Origin: Spirochaetaceae bacterium
GTDB lineage: Bacteria; Spirochaetota; Spirochaetia; Treponematales; Treponemataceae
Direction: 5' to 3'
DNA length: 32,464 bases
NCBI GenBank assembly: GCA_017614995.1
Contig: JAGAAX010000058.1
Location: 1 to 32,464 of the forward strand
Shown here: positions 6,453-16,147 of the stretch, in pieces
Layout of the letters: the number at the start of each line of letters is the position of its first letter
Position numbering within the stretch: the first letter of the stretch is position 1
Program-made: the position numbers and the translations under genes
Notes under the pieces: generated by a model
Told to the model about the DNA's origin: nothing
Seen by the model: only the letters and a program-made list of their open reading frames with translations
Database searches by the model: none

Positions 6453-7223
6453 ATGAACCGCAATTCTGAGACAGAGGCTACAGTGCTTGCGTTAAAGCAG
6501 ATTGGCGAGCAGAACAGGCTTGTTACGCTTTTTACGCCAAAAGACGGCGTGATTACGGCTGTGCTTTACGGCGGGCCAAAAAGCAAGCTTAGGGCGATGG
6601 TGTCGCCGTATCACAGGGGAAGAATCTGGCTTTACACAGACACTGTGCGGAAATCATGCAAAATTTCAGACTTTGACGTTCAGAATTTCCGCCCGGGAAT
6701 AAGAGAAAGTCTTTTTAAGACTTGGGCGGCTTCACTATGTTCAGAACTTATAATTAAGACTTATGCGCAGGGCGAAAGCACTTACAAGCTTGTGCAAGGC
6801 TTTCTTGACGGACTTGATATTGCGCAGGAACAGCAGGCAAAGCTCGGGCTGCTGCGCTTTTTATGGCGCTATCAGTGCGAGCTTGGGCTTCAATATAATA
6901 CGGCGACATGCATTCAGTGCGGTGCGCTCTTGAGCGGCTTTAAGAGTGAAGAACAGGCTGTGCCTCTGCAAAGCGGCGGCGGCTTTCTCTGCCCCGACTG
7001 CTGCAAAAACGCCGGAAAAGACACCGTTCTTATGAATTCAATTTCAATCGAAGGCATTTTATATCTTCAGGCAATTGAAAACGCCACACCACAGGAAGTG
7101 CGCCTGCTCAAAATATCGCAGGACACATTCAGCAGTTTGCAGGGCTTTTTATTTGAGCGCACAAACAAGACAACAGAGAACCGCCTTAAAACCCTTGAAA
7201 CTTCAAGCCTGATATTCAGATAG
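6453..7223 (+). CDS. recO: DNA repair protein RecO
   Basis: 256 residues. The N-terminal OB fold includes TEATVLALKQIGEQNRLVTL, FTPKDG and VLYGGPKSKLRA. A zinc-binding four-cysteine site is formed by CIQCG (about residues 151-154) and CPDC (about 180-183). RecO works with RecF and RecR to load RecA on SSB-coated single-stranded gaps. I start at the ATG at 6453; an upstream extension to 6294 runs through the repeat array and has no family similarity. TATAGT at 6441-6446 could be a -10 box, which would make the leader very short. recJ follows after 49 bp on the same strand, a sensible pairing in the RecFOR pathway. Confidence 0.88.
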   Translation: MNRNSETEATVLALKQIGEQNRLVTLFTPKDGVITAVLYGGPKSKLRAMVSPYHRGRIWLYTDTVRKSCKISDFDVQNFRPGIRESLFKTWAASLCSELIIKTYAQGESTYKLVQGFLDGLDIAQEQQAKLGLLRFLWRYQCELGLQYNTATCIQCGALLSGFKSEEQAVPLQSGGGFLCPDCCKNAGKDTVLMNSISIEGILYLQAIENATPQEVRLLKISQDTFSSLQGFLFERTNKTTENRLKTLETSSLIFR

Positions 7224-7272
7224 ATTCCGGTTAAAATTGCTTTTTTTAGTAATATCCATTATAGTTTAATTC

Positions 7273-9402
7273 ATGAAAATTTGGGAAAAGAAAGAAGTAG
7301 CGAGAGAGGTCGTCAAAGAAATACACGACCGCTACAATTGCGATACATTGACCGCCGCAATTCTTGCAAGACGCGGAATTACAAGCGGAAACGATATACT
7401 TTATTACCTTGAAGACGATGCACGCTATCTGCACAGCCCTTTCTGTTTTGCCGCAATGGAAGATGCCGTAGACAGAGTGCTTGACGCCGCAGAAGAAGGC
7501 GAAAAAGTGCTTATCTTCGGCGACAGAGACGCTGACGGAATTACAAGTACCACAATACTTTATGAAGTCTTAAAAGAAATGAAAATCGACGTCCGCTGGC
7601 GCATACCGACCGGCGACGACCCGTATGGACTTACGGTTGAGGCTGTAGACGAATTTGCCGCCGATTACGGCACTTTAATCATTACAGTTGACTGCGGAAT
7701 TGCAAACAATGCTGAAATTGCCCATGCGGCAGAGCTCGGCATCGATGTAATCGTACTTGATCACCACAATCCGCAGGAAGAGCTGCCATCGCCTGCAATT
7801 ATAATTAATCCGAAAGTGCCTTCGTGCAGCTACCCTTTTGACGGACTTTCGGGCTGCGGCGTTGCTTACAAATTTATAAGCGCGCTGCGCTTTGCAAAAA
7901 ACGAGCTTTACAAGCAGCAGATTTGTCTTTTGAACGTAAGACCTGTAAATGACGCTTATGTAATAGAAGCCGTCAAAATCATCAACTGCTGCGAGACAGA
8001 GCGCATAACAGAGACTGTCGTTTCTGGGCTTGTTTCAATAACACAGACAAGACTTCTGCCCTTTCTTCAGGGTCAGCAGATTTTTGTCTGGGACGCGCCT
8101 CTTCAGAAAAAGCTGCTTTCAAAGGTTTTCGGCAACGGCGTTGAATTCAACATGCTCGACATACGCCCTGAAATTGCAAAAATAATTCCAAGTGTGGCAA
8201 ACTTAAGCCTGCTGCGGCTTGCCCCAATGTCTAAAATTGCCAAATTTTCTGAAAAAGAAGCAACCGAGCTTGATGGCTTTTTCAATATTTTTGTCACGTT
8301 TGTTCACAAAAAAATCGCGCTATATTCGCCAAGAGACGAACAGGACTTGCAGCTTGTGGCTTTGTCAACTCTTGCAGACTTAATGCCGCTCAAAAACGAA
8401 AACCGCATTCTCGTGCGGCTTGGGCTTAGCGCAATGAACAAAGGCAAAATCCGCTACGGCTTGTCTGAACTTTTTGCAAGACAGAACATGCTCGGCAAGC
8501 ACATCTGCACAACAGACCTTGCCTGGAACATTACGCCGGTCTTAAATGCAGGCGGAAGGCTCGGCCACCCGGAAACCGGAGTGGAGCTTTTTCTTGAGCA
8601 GGATCCGCTTAAGCGCGGTGAAATTGCCGACAAGATGATTCAGTACAACAAAGAGCGCAAGCAGCTTGGGCTTGACGCATGGCCTATTGTCGAAAAAGCG
8701 GCGTATGAATCTCTTGAGAATTTCAGCGGCAATCTTGCTGTTGCCGTTGACGAGCATGTGCACCGCGGCGTAACCGGCATTCTTGCGACAAAGCTTGTTC
8801 AGCATTTTAAAATACCTTCAATTGTCATTGCTTTTCTTGACGAGAACAATGCGGTTGGCTCTATACGCTCAACCCGCGGCTACGATGTTTCTTCGCTTCT
8901 TGAGCAGTGCGCGGAGCATCTGACAAACCATGGCGGCCACACTTATGCCGCCGGTTTCAGTCTTGAACGCGCTAAACTTCCCGCTTTTTTGGAATCTCTC
9001 AAGCATATTGCCAGTGCAATTGAATTTACGCAGGACGCTGACGAAGAAATCCTAGATATTGACGCGGAGCTTCCGCATAATTATATGACACCGGATTTGC
9101 TCAATCTTATTGACCGCTTTGAACCTTATGGTGAAGCTAACGCCGGGCTGTGCTTTATGGCGAAAAAGCTTAAAATTCTTGGGGCGGACATTATGGGCAA
9201 AGTTGAGGCAAAACACCTTAAACTTACGCTCGGTGCAGGCGCGCATAAATGGCCTGCGCTCTACTGGAATGCTGCCGATAAGCTTAAGAATGAATTTGAC
9301 ATAGGCGACAGCGTCGATGCTGTTTTTTCAGTAGGAAGAAACTGCTTTAACGGCACAGAAACAGCCCAGCTTGTTATTACAGACCTGCACAAGTCTAACT
9401 GA
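7273..9402 (+). CDS. recJ: Single-stranded-DNA exonuclease RecJ, with internal insertion
   Basis: 709 residues. The DHH phosphoesterase motifs are seen in order: IFGDRDADGITST (Asp84, 86, 88; the family usually has DxDxDG), ITVDCGIAN (Asp140), VLDHHNP (Asp163-His165). The DHHA1 domain includes NHGGHTYAAGF. RecJ degrades single-stranded DNA 5' to 3' in recombination and mismatch repair. Between LSGCGVAYKFISAL (about residue 205) and LVALSTLADLMPLKNENRIL (about 360) there is an insertion of about 130 residues, including DIRPEIAKIIPSVANLSLLR, which common RecJ proteins lack; it accounts for the length above E. coli RecJ (577). TTATAGT about 10 bp before the ATG may be a promoter element. Confidence 0.92.
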   Translation: MKIWEKKEVAREVVKEIHDRYNCDTLTAAILARRGITSGNDILYYLEDDARYLHSPFCFAAMEDAVDRVLDAAEEGEKVLIFGDRDADGITSTTILYEVLKEMKIDVRWRIPTGDDPYGLTVEAVDEFAADYGTLIITVDCGIANNAEIAHAAELGIDVIVLDHHNPQEELPSPAIIINPKVPSCSYPFDGLSGCGVAYKFISALRFAKNELYKQQICLLNVRPVNDAYVIEAVKIINCCETERITETVVSGLVSITQTRLLPFLQGQQIFVWDAPLQKKLLSKVFGNGVEFNMLDIRPEIAKIIPSVANLSLLRLAPMSKIAKFSEKEATELDGFFNIFVTFVHKKIALYSPRDEQDLQLVALSTLADLMPLKNENRILVRLGLSAMNKGKIRYGLSELFARQNMLGKHICTTDLAWNITPVLNAGGRLGHPETGVELFLEQDPLKRGEIADKMIQYNKERKQLGLDAWPIVEKAAYESLENFSGNLAVAVDEHVHRGVTGILATKLVQHFKIPSIVIAFLDENNAVGSIRSTRGYDVSSLLEQCAEHLTNHGGHTYAAGFSLERAKLPAFLESLKHIASAIEFTQDADEEILDIDAELPHNYMTPDLLNLIDRFEPYGEANAGLCFMAKKLKILGADIMGKVEAKHLKLTLGAGAHKWPALYWNAADKLKNEFDIGDSVDAVFSVGRNCFNGTETAQLVITDLHKSN

Positions 9403-9417
9403 ATTTAGGAGTTTTTC

Positions 9418-10377
9418 ATGTTTAAGTTTTATAAAAAATCTTTGGCTTTGCTTTTTATTTTCAGCCTTTCATTCTGTGTTTTTGCGGAAGATTTAGTCTG
9501 CAAGACTAAGAACGGCTCTCTTTATATAAGCTACACTGCTTCTGCACGTCAAGGCGACATATTTTCAATTAAGCTTATTGCTAAAAAAGAGCCGCGCGCC
9601 AATGCTTTGTGCAAGGTCTCTGACGCAAAAGCTTCTATTGTGCGCGTGGGCTACACAAAAAGCCCTGCATCAGGCGACTGCTACGCATTAAAAGACAAGA
9701 CTGACACTTACTTGTGCCTGCTTCCTATAGATTCAATGCTTAAGCCGGGCGATTTTAACCTTAAGGTTTCGGGCAACTTTGACGGAGTAGACTTCTCAAA
9801 AGAATATCCTGTTTCGGTTTTGGAAAAAGACTTTTTAAGCGAAACTATAGAGCTGAATGCGTCTAATACGGCAATTAAGACTAACACTTCAGAGAAGCGT
9901 ATGGCTCAGATTGACAAGCTCAATAAGATTCTGTTTTCCGTAAATAAAGACGCACAATATGCTGCCGGAACTTTTAAGCCGCCTGTTACATCAACACGCC
10001 GCACCGCTTTTTTTGGCGACCGCCGCGTTTATGCTTATTCAAACGGCAAAAACTCAACCAGCGCGCATTACGGCCACGATTACGGCGTTCCGACCGGCAC
10101 TGTTGTTTCAGCGTGTGCCGACGGCAAAGTTGTAATGGCAGAAGACCGAATCTCTACCGGCTGGTCTGTAGTTATCGAGCACATGCCGGGCTTATATTCG
10201 CTTTATTATCACATGAGCAAGCTTGAGGTTGAAGTGGGTCAGTCTGTAAAACAGGGCGAAAGGCTCGGTCTTTCCGGCTCAACTGGTCTTGCCACAGGGC
10301 CTCACCTTCACTGGGAAGTGCGTCTTTTAGGCGTGGCAATTGACCCGGACTTTTTTGTAGCAAATAAGCTGTACTAA
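9418..10377 (+). CDS. Secreted M23-family metallopeptidase (LytM type)
   Basis: 319 residues with an N-terminal signal peptide (MFKFYKKSLALLFIFSLSF, cleavage after about CVFAE). The C-terminal domain is peptidase M23: HYGHDYGVPTG gives His and Asp zinc ligands and GPHLHWEVR the HxH pair. Both halves of the site are present, so it is likely an active peptidoglycan endopeptidase in the periplasm. The middle part (about 25-170) is a beta-rich region without a recognised name. An AGGAG site lies in the 15-bp gap after recJ, so it is probably co-transcribed with that gene, although the functions differ. Confidence 0.88.
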   Translation: MFKFYKKSLALLFIFSLSFCVFAEDLVCKTKNGSLYISYTASARQGDIFSIKLIAKKEPRANALCKVSDAKASIVRVGYTKSPASGDCYALKDKTDTYLCLLPIDSMLKPGDFNLKVSGNFDGVDFSKEYPVSVLEKDFLSETIELNASNTAIKTNTSEKRMAQIDKLNKILFSVNKDAQYAAGTFKPPVTSTRRTAFFGDRRVYAYSNGKNSTSAHYGHDYGVPTGTVVSACADGKVVMAEDRISTGWSVVIEHMPGLYSLYYHMSKLEVEVGQSVKQGERLGLSGSTGLATGPHLHWEVRLLGVAIDPDFFVANKLY

Positions 10378-10400
10378 GCAGATAAAGCACCTGACACGCG

Positions 10401-10430
10401 AACTGCTCACATAGCAGACAATGAGCAGTT
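10401..10430. terminator. Hairpin between convergent genes
   Basis: AACTGCTCA at 10401-10409 pairs with TGAGCAGTT at 10422-10430 (9-bp stem, 12-nt loop). It lies between the M23 gene (plus) and the minus-strand gene ending at 10458, where a bidirectional terminator is expected. There is no long T run directly after it. Confidence 0.55.
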
Positions 10431-10457
10431 TGCATGATCTGCATTTTATAGCTTAAT

Positions 10458-10886
10458 CTACTCTCCGAGATAGACCTCATAAGGTTCTTTCTCGATAATA
10501 TTTTCTTGAGAATCTCTTTGAAAAATTTCATAGACTTCGCCATTTTCTAAAAAAACAAAGTTCTGAACCGTATCTACATCAAGATTCAATTGCAATCTGC
10601 AAGTTCCATCTATAAGCACAAATGAAATGCTACGGCTATCCACAGATTCTATGAACATATTATATCTAGTTTCATCATCATCAAGCCTTGCTCTTATATC
10701 TGTTTCAGTAAAATACGGCATCTGCTTTAATTGCTCTATATCACTTGGAAATGATGAATTACGCATATAATAAGTGCTCAAGTACAGTCCTATTACATAC
10801 AGTTCATGTTTGCCTGTTATAATCTTTGCAAACAAAGGATTTGTTACCAAAAATATAATCAGAATTACAATTGCAATTTTTTTCAT
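10458..10886 (-). CDS. Small secreted protein, function unknown
   Basis: 142 residues beginning with a clear signal peptide (MKKIAIVILIIFLVTNPLFA) and no lipobox, so it is probably periplasmic. The mature part has MRNSSFPSDIEQLKQMPYF and an acidic, beta-rich remainder (LIDGTCRLQLNLDVDTVQNF). The pattern of a hydrophobic start, a short conserved helix and FPSDIEQLK slightly recalls type II secretion pseudopilin-like sequences, but there is no prepilin peptidase site. No family recognised. It lies 25 bp downstream of the next minus-strand gene and has its own AGGAG at start. Confidence 0.7.
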   Translation of the reverse strand: MKKIAIVILIIFLVTNPLFAKIITGKHELYVIGLYLSTYYMRNSSFPSDIEQLKQMPYFTETDIRARLDDDETRYNMFIESVDSRSISFVLIDGTCRLQLNLDVDTVQNFVFLENGEVYEIFQRDSQENIIEKEPYEVYLGE

Positions 10887-10911
10887 GCGTACTCTCCTTT
10901 TTTGGCTTGGT

Positions 10912-11502
10912 CTAATCAGGCAGAATCGTTATGTTGCCGTCTGTGCTGATGTAGATTGCGGAAATTCTGCCCATAGGGACAGACGTGAGGCGGACGGTTC
11001 TGATGTTTATGTATTTCTTATAGAATGGCAGTTTAGAGGCTGAAAAGGCAAATGTGCAGAGCCTGTGTATTTTTTTGATTTCTTCGGGGTCTTCGCCAAA
11101 AATCGAATATATAGTGCAAATGTCGTGATGCATATAATATCTTTTAAGCTGAACGCCTTCTTCAGAATAATCTGAATAAAGCCGCAATGGAAGCTGAAGA
11201 ACGGTCTTGCCGAAGCGCACTGTGGCAAAATCAACGTAGAGCGCGCCGCCGTTCCAAGAACGCTCAATAGAGGCTATTTCTCTTGCATTGCGGTCATAAA
11301 GCGAAAAATGACAGCTTACTGTTCCGGGGCTTGAGCCGTAAACCAAATATCTTGCAGGCTTTATTGCAGGAAGCTGCCCCAAATCTTCTGCGGCGGCTTT
11401 GCATGAAAAAAACTGATAGCTGTATGCAAAACCCGCGCCGAGCATAACCGAAATAAAGAGAAAAGCTGCAAATATCAAGGCGGTTTTTACATAAGAATTC
11501 AT
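10912..11502 (-). CDS. Membrane-anchored protein of unknown function
   Basis: I start at the ATG at 11502 (MNSYVKTALIF), which overlaps the ligA stop by 4 nt in an ATGA arrangement; an upstream extension inside ligA is a shadow. The 196-residue product has one N-terminal membrane span (about 7-28) and a soluble extracytoplasmic part rich in beta-strand-like stretches (ARYLVYGSSPGTVSCHFSLY, RISAIYISTDGNITILPD). No catalytic motif is visible. Translational coupling to ligA indicates the same operon, though a link in function is not evident. Confidence 0.75.
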   Translation of the reverse strand: MNSYVKTALIFAAFLFISVMLGAGFAYSYQFFSCKAAAEDLGQLPAIKPARYLVYGSSPGTVSCHFSLYDRNAREIASIERSWNGGALYVDFATVRFGKTVLQLPLRLYSDYSEEGVQLKRYYMHHDICTIYSIFGEDPEEIKKIHRLCTFAFSASKLPFYKKYINIRTVRLTSVPMGRISAIYISTDGNITILPD

Positions 11503-13454
11503 CCGTTTACCATAGCAAGAAAGGCTTCTTCGTCGATAATCGCAATTCCATAAGACGCCGCCTTTTGATTCTTTGAAGAGCCGGAAGTCGTATCGTTTGT
11601 CACAAGATAGGTCAAATCTTTTGTAACAGAAGACTTGCATGAACCGCCGTTGTCTTTTACAAGCGCTTCTGCCTGCGCCCTCTTCATTGAATGAAGCTCG
11701 CCTGTAAAGCAGAAAGACTTGCCTGCAAGTTTCTGGCTTGCTTTTTGCGCAGTCTGAATTGTTATAGTGCCGCTTTCAACAAGAGAAAGCATTTCTTCTT
11801 TGTTTTCGGCAAGACCGCTTACTAGCGTGTGCGCCGTAATAAGTGCAAAACCAAAAACAGCGGCAATCTGCTCTTCTGTTGCATTCAAGAATGAATCTAA
11901 TGTGTCAAAGCCAGCCGCAACAAGCTTTTCAACCATTGTTGCGCCGATTCCTTCAATGTCAAAGCCGGCAATAAAGGTTTCAAGGCTCATGCTGCGGCTT
12001 TTTTCAATTGCGGCAAGAACCTTCTTTGCACCAAGAGACTCTTTTTCTTTTTCGCGGCTTTCTTCATTGAGAAAATGCTTTACAAGCACCTGCTCATTAA
12101 GTTTGTACAAATCTGAAATTGACTTTACATCGCCGCTTTCAAAAAGGCTTCTTATAAGCGTAAAACCTATATCTCTTATTTTTGCAGAATCAATCCATTT
12201 TTCAAGCTGATGAAGCACACGCTTGGCGCACTGCTTATTCGGGCAGTAAAGCCTTGTGCCCTCGTTTACAAGCTTTGAACCGCAAGTTCCGCAAGTTTCG
12301 GGCAGCTTTACCGGCGTTGTTGAAGCAAACAGCATACCGTCTTCTGCTTTTTGCGGAACAACCGACTCAATCTTTGGAATTATCTCGCCGCGTTTGGTAA
12401 CAACCACATGGCTTCCGATTTCAACGCCGAGCTCTTTCATCGTATTCGGGTTTGCAAGGCTTGCCCGCGAAACTTTTGTGCCTGCAAGCTCTACTGTGTC
12501 AAATTCTGCAACAGGCGTGTAAGTCGCGCCGTTCTCGTTCCAGATTACGCGACGGAGAATTGACACAGCTTCTTCAAGATTGAACTTAAACGCAATCTGC
12601 TTGTCAGGGCGGTTGCGGCGTGCGTCTTCCATGTCAATCTGTCTGTTTTTTATTACAAGACCGTCAATGTCAAACGGCAGTGTCTTTCTAAGCTCCATCA
12701 CTTCGGCGCGGTAATCTATTACCTCTTTTGCGTTTTTGCAAATCTTTACAGGCACAGTCTGAAAACCGGCTTTTTTAAGCCACGCCATTTTTTCAAGCTC
12801 GTCGCCAAAAGGCGCGGCACTTCCGCCAAAGTCTGTAAAAAACGCGTCATAGCAGATAATCTCAAGATATTCAGAGCCTTCGCCGTCCTTGCGCTTCATT
12901 AGTCCGTTGGCGGCATTGCGGCAGTTTGCTTTATCAGAAAAATACTGCTTATGCACGTCATGGCTCATGATTACTTCGCCGCGCACACCGCCTGTATATG
13001 CTCCGTCAAGCTCTTTTACAAGACCTTTCATCTTGAGCACATTCTTTGTAATGTCGTCGCCTATTGTGCCGTCACCGCGCGTAACAGCTTTTAAGAACCG
13101 GCCGTTCTCATACTGAAGCTCAAGGCTCGCGCCGTCAAGCTTGTACTCAACAAGATATTCTTCATATTTGTGTTTGTCTGCCCATTCAGTGAACTGCTCC
13201 GCGTCAGCGGCTTTTTCCTGGCTGCCCATCGGAATCAAGTGACGGGCTTTTTCAAAGATGCCGCCTGAAACAATCTGGTCAGACGTGTCAGAGCCGATTT
13301 TCTGAAGCAGCGGATGTTTCGGCGACAAAAGTTTAAGCTCGTCCCACAGCGCGTCAAATTCCGCGTCAGAGATTTCAGCCTCACCTGTATAATAAGACTT
13401 CTGATATTTTTCAATGAGTTCAGCAAGCTCGTTTATCCGTTTTGTGTCTGCCAT
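11499..13454 (-). CDS. ligA: NAD+-dependent DNA ligase
   Basis: 651 residues from ATG 13454, which follows a GCGGAG site; an in-frame TTG at 13472 lies inside trmB and is less likely. Order: domain Ia (KYQKSYYTGEAEISDAEFD), adenylation site EYKLDGAS with Lys105, TRGDGTIGDD, OB fold, zinc finger CGTCG...CPNKQC, helix-hairpin-helix repeats (FDIEGIGATMVEKLVAAGF) and a C-terminal BRCT domain (LAGKSFCFTGELHSM to the end). It seals nicks in replication and repair using NAD+. The usual PMLSL element is replaced by HLIPMGSQEKA, a divergent form. It is one base downstream of trmB and overlaps the following gene by 4 nt. Confidence 0.95.
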   Translation of the reverse strand: MADTKRINELAELIEKYQKSYYTGEAEISDAEFDALWDELKLLSPKHPLLQKIGSDTSDQIVSGGIFEKARHLIPMGSQEKAADAEQFTEWADKHKYEEYLVEYKLDGASLELQYENGRFLKAVTRGDGTIGDDITKNVLKMKGLVKELDGAYTGGVRGEVIMSHDVHKQYFSDKANCRNAANGLMKRKDGEGSEYLEIICYDAFFTDFGGSAAPFGDELEKMAWLKKAGFQTVPVKICKNAKEVIDYRAEVMELRKTLPFDIDGLVIKNRQIDMEDARRNRPDKQIAFKFNLEEAVSILRRVIWNENGATYTPVAEFDTVELAGTKVSRASLANPNTMKELGVEIGSHVVVTKRGEIIPKIESVVPQKAEDGMLFASTTPVKLPETCGTCGSKLVNEGTRLYCPNKQCAKRVLHQLEKWIDSAKIRDIGFTLIRSLFESGDVKSISDLYKLNEQVLVKHFLNEESREKEKESLGAKKVLAAIEKSRSMSLETFIAGFDIEGIGATMVEKLVAAGFDTLDSFLNATEEQIAAVFGFALITAHTLVSGLAENKEEMLSLVESGTITIQTAQKASQKLAGKSFCFTGELHSMKRAQAEALVKDNGGSCKSSVTKDLTYLVTNDTTSGSSKNQKAASYGIAIIDEEAFLAMVNG

Positions 13455-13455
13455 A

Positions 13456-14145
13456 TTACTCCGCTTTTTCAAATATTAGTTCGCGTATTTCGCGCTCGGC
13501 AGAAAGCCCTTTCTGCTCAAAACGCGTTTCAGGCCGCCATTCCTGATGCGGCGCATAAGACTCGTAGCGGTTTACAAGCCCTTCTGTCAGCGAAAGCTCT
13601 TCAAGGGCAAATTCCGCATAAGGCACCCAGTCTGTCGCCATGTAGATATAGCCGCCGGGAGCAAGCTTTGAGGCAAGCAGGTTTGTTCTAGGTCTTTGCA
13701 TAAGGCGGCGTTTGTGGTGCTTCTTTTTTGGCCATGGATCAGGAAAAAAAACATGAAACGCCGCAACTGAATTGTCCGGCAGCATTGTCTCAAGCACTTC
13801 TATTGCGTCATGCTGAATTATATAAAGGTTGTGCAAGTCTTTATTGCGAATCTCGCCGAGCAGTTTGCCCACGCCCGGTGTATGAACCTCAATGCCGAGG
13901 TAATTCTTATCAGGATTTTGTTCCGCGATGATTGCGGTTGCCTTGCCCATACCGAAGCCAATTTCAACAATTACTGGATTTGTATTGTCAAAAACGTCTA
14001 TAAAGTTAAGCTTAGTCTGCATATAAGGAATGCACCAGTGCCCGGACAATTCATCATAATCACGCTGCTGGGCTTCTGTCATGCGTCCCTGACGGAGCAC
14101 AAAAGTTTTGATTGCTCGGTGAACAGGCTGTTGACTTTCTTCCAT
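13456..14145 (-). CDS. trmB: tRNA (guanine-N7-)-methyltransferase
   Basis: 229 residues from ATG 14145, which has AAGGA about 5 nt upstream; the longer frame to 14247 has no similarity. The SAM-binding glycine loop is [12 protein letters not shown], followed by [12 protein letters not shown] and the family signature [15 protein letters not shown]. TrmB makes m7G46 in the tRNA variable loop. The sequence is well conserved throughout. Downstream, the stop lies one base before the ligA ATG; upstream, a 26-bp gap separates it from the lipoprotein gene, so a minus-strand operon is likely. Confidence 0.94.
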   Translation of the reverse strand: MEESQQPVHRAIKTFVLRQGRMTEAQQRDYDELSGHWCIPYMQTKLNFIDVFDNTNPVIVEIGFGMGKATAIIAEQNPDKNYLGIEVHTPGVGKLLGEIRNKDLHNLYIIQHDAIEVLETMLPDNSVAAFHVFFPDPWPKKKHHKRRLMQRPRTNLLASKLAPGGYIYMATDWVPYAEFALEELSLTEGLVNRYESYAPHQEWRPETRFEQKGLSAEREIRELIFEKAE

Positions 14146-14171
14146 AGTTTTCCTTAAAAGAATAAATCCTT

Positions 14172-14819
14172 TTATTTTTTTTGAGTTTTTCCGGCTAAAG
14201 CAAGCGGAGGCGAAAGAACGGCAAATGACTTGTCTTTTGCAAACCACAAAGTTCTGGCTGTTACCGCATTCTGTATGGTCTTTGCATACCCGTTTATGTC
14301 AGGAACATCAGCTTGCAGCGTGCAATTAAGCAGCGTACCGTCCTTATCATAGAACACTATATACTGTTGCGAAACTTTTTGATAGTCCTCTGCATTTAAA
14401 AAGGACTTGTAATCAAGTGTCAAAAGCTTTTTAGGATAAGACAAATTGAAGGTTCGCTCTACTGTCTGCGAGTCAGCATTTACAGCAGTCAGCTTTATTC
14501 TTCCGTTTGGCAGAATTAACCTGCCCGGCACGCACAAAGCCGAAGAGCCTGCCCACTTTCCGTTAGAAGAATAAACATACTGAAAGTCGGTAACTGTCCA
14601 GGTGAAACCGCCCGTTTCTGAATTAATCTGCAAAAGCTTAAGATAGCCCGGCTCTGTAGAAGTTCTTACATAAGCCCCAAGATGAAACGAAGGGCTTCCG
14701 CTTTCCGTCCCATAAGAGAAAACCGGGCAGACTATAGAGTTGACAATTTCCAGCTTGCTCTGTGTGCAGGAAACCATGCACAGCACACACGCACACAAAA
14801 CATATATGGAATTACGCAT
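14172..14819 (-). CDS. Putative lipoprotein of unknown function
   Basis: 215 residues with a short signal peptide and lipobox LCMVSC (Cys18), so it is probably an outer- or inner-membrane lipoprotein. The mature chain is mostly predicted beta ([35 protein letters not shown]) and ends in a basic KTQKK tail. No catalytic motif. Its ATG abuts the stop of the 389-residue gene (TAAATG), so the two are translationally coupled and may act together. No family recognised. Confidence 0.75.
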   Translation of the reverse strand: MRNSIYVLCACVLCMVSCTQSKLEIVNSIVCPVFSYGTESGSPSFHLGAYVRTSTEPGYLKLLQINSETGGFTWTVTDFQYVYSSNGKWAGSSALCVPGRLILPNGRIKLTAVNADSQTVERTFNLSYPKKLLTLDYKSFLNAEDYQKVSQQYIVFYDKDGTLLNCTLQADVPDINGYAKTIQNAVTARTLWFAKDKSFAVLSPPLALAGKTQKK

Positions 14820-15989
14820 TTAGAAGTTAAAGCTCAACGTAATAACAGTCAAATCGTTTGTAGAAAACTGATTAACGATAGAATCAAATTTTACGTTTAC
14901 TTTCTGACAGGCTTCGCTCAAATAAGAAAGATAATACAAACCAAGACTTGTATCGTCCTGACCTGTAGCATCGCTGTTATAGAAATCTATAAGTGACTTA
15001 TCTTTTGAAGCAGCTACTTTTGTCTTGTCTACGTTCTGCTTGATTTCGTCGTAGACATCTTCTTTGTTGTAAAGCGTAATCTGAAGACGGTTCTGCATAC
15101 CGATAGAGTTAGACGAACCGCCGCCGAAACGCCATGAAATAGAAACAAATTCGTGTTTACGGGTTATTTCGCTGATAATCTTCTTTCTGATTTCAGGGTC
15201 ATAAATCGCGGTAGTTTCGTCCATAATGCCACGGTACATAACCTTAGCTTCTTTTCTAAAGTTGTTGTTCTCGCTGTTAATGGCAAGTTCCATCAACATG
15301 AGCGCAATGTATTCTGCAATCTGGCTCTTTTCCATAAAGTCCTGCAATGCAGGCTGAACAATTTTCTGAATAATCGCAAAATCATCGCCTTTAAAGAAGC
15401 GCAGAATCAGATACCACGAATAAAGGCTCAAGTTGTCAAGATATTTCTCTGAAAGAAGCAGGTACACATTCTTTTCTTCGATTGTAATGTCCTTGCGTGC
15501 CATAATCTTGGCGCGTACCGGCTTTAAGAGTTCTTCTTTTGCTGTCTGATACTGTTTTTCCATTACGAGCATTTTGGCACGCAATGTAGCGATAGGCATT
15601 TCAGTCTTAGAATCGAACATGTGAGAAGGATTCAGTCTGTTATATTTTTTAATTACTTCTGTTTCAAAGATTTGGCTTAGAACAAGCTTGTCCATCTGCT
15701 TGTACAAAACGCCATAAACAGTCAGCTTAGACAAGTCAAGAATATCCTGCCTTGAAGAAGAAAATTCCGGCATAGATATTTCGAGCTGCTTGATATAATC
15801 TGCAAGAAACATACGCTGCAAAATTGACGGTGAAATTGTAGATGTTTCAATACCGAATTCTTCAGTATTATCAGCTAAACGCATTCGCTTCAGCTTGGTT
15901 CTTTTGTTGATAAACTGACTTGAACCTTCCTGTGTAAAAATAATGCGTAAAGGTAAAGATAAAGTAGCTTTTTTTGACGCTGCAGACAT
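14820..15989 (-). CDS. Conserved 389-residue protein, function unknown
   Basis: No signal peptide or membrane span is visible. The central part (about 60-280) is strongly helical with many charged residues (LRAKMLVMEKQYQTAKEELL, IAEYIALMLMELAINSEN), resembling helical-repeat scaffolds, and the C-terminus is beta-like. The start is ATG 15989 with AGGA about 7 nt before; TATAAA at 16011-16016 on the minus strand may be the -10. It heads the minus-strand operon with the lipoprotein, trmB and ligA. I do not recognise a named domain; it is likely restricted to spirochaetes. Confidence 0.75.
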   Translation of the reverse strand: MSAASKKATLSLPLRIIFTQEGSSQFINKRTKLKRMRLADNTEEFGIETSTISPSILQRMFLADYIKQLEISMPEFSSSRQDILDLSKLTVYGVLYKQMDKLVLSQIFETEVIKKYNRLNPSHMFDSKTEMPIATLRAKMLVMEKQYQTAKEELLKPVRAKIMARKDITIEEKNVYLLLSEKYLDNLSLYSWYLILRFFKGDDFAIIQKIVQPALQDFMEKSQIAEYIALMLMELAINSENNNFRKEAKVMYRGIMDETTAIYDPEIRKKIISEITRKHEFVSISWRFGGGSSNSIGMQNRLQITLYNKEDVYDEIKQNVDKTKVAASKDKSLIDFYNSDATGQDDTSLGLYYLSYLSEACQKVNVKFDSIVNQFSTNDLTVITLSFNF

Positions 15990-16147
15990 TTGAAATCCTA
16001 AAATATTATTTTTATAAGCGGCAGAAATAACATATTGCCTTAATTATTGCCTAAAGTAATAATACACCATTTTCTCCATTTTGAAAACAAGTTTTTAATA
16101 ATTTTGATTGTATTGAAAGTAGTTTCACATTTTGATATGTTTTAAAT
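15990..16147. promoter_or_regulatory. Divergent intergenic region
   Basis: AT-rich spacer serving two divergent transcription units. Apart from the TATAAA noted for the minus gene, ATTATT-9-AATAAT (16043-16063) is a small inverted repeat and ATTGCCT occurs twice (16034 and 16045). The plus-strand ATG at 16148 has no evident Shine-Dalgarno sequence. Nothing else is supported. Confidence 0.3.

Noticed and set aside
11503-11640. 46-residue extension of the membrane protein downstream of ligA
   Set aside because: It is an out-of-frame reading of the ligA BRCT codons; the ATGA overlap and the membrane segment favour the ATG at 11502.
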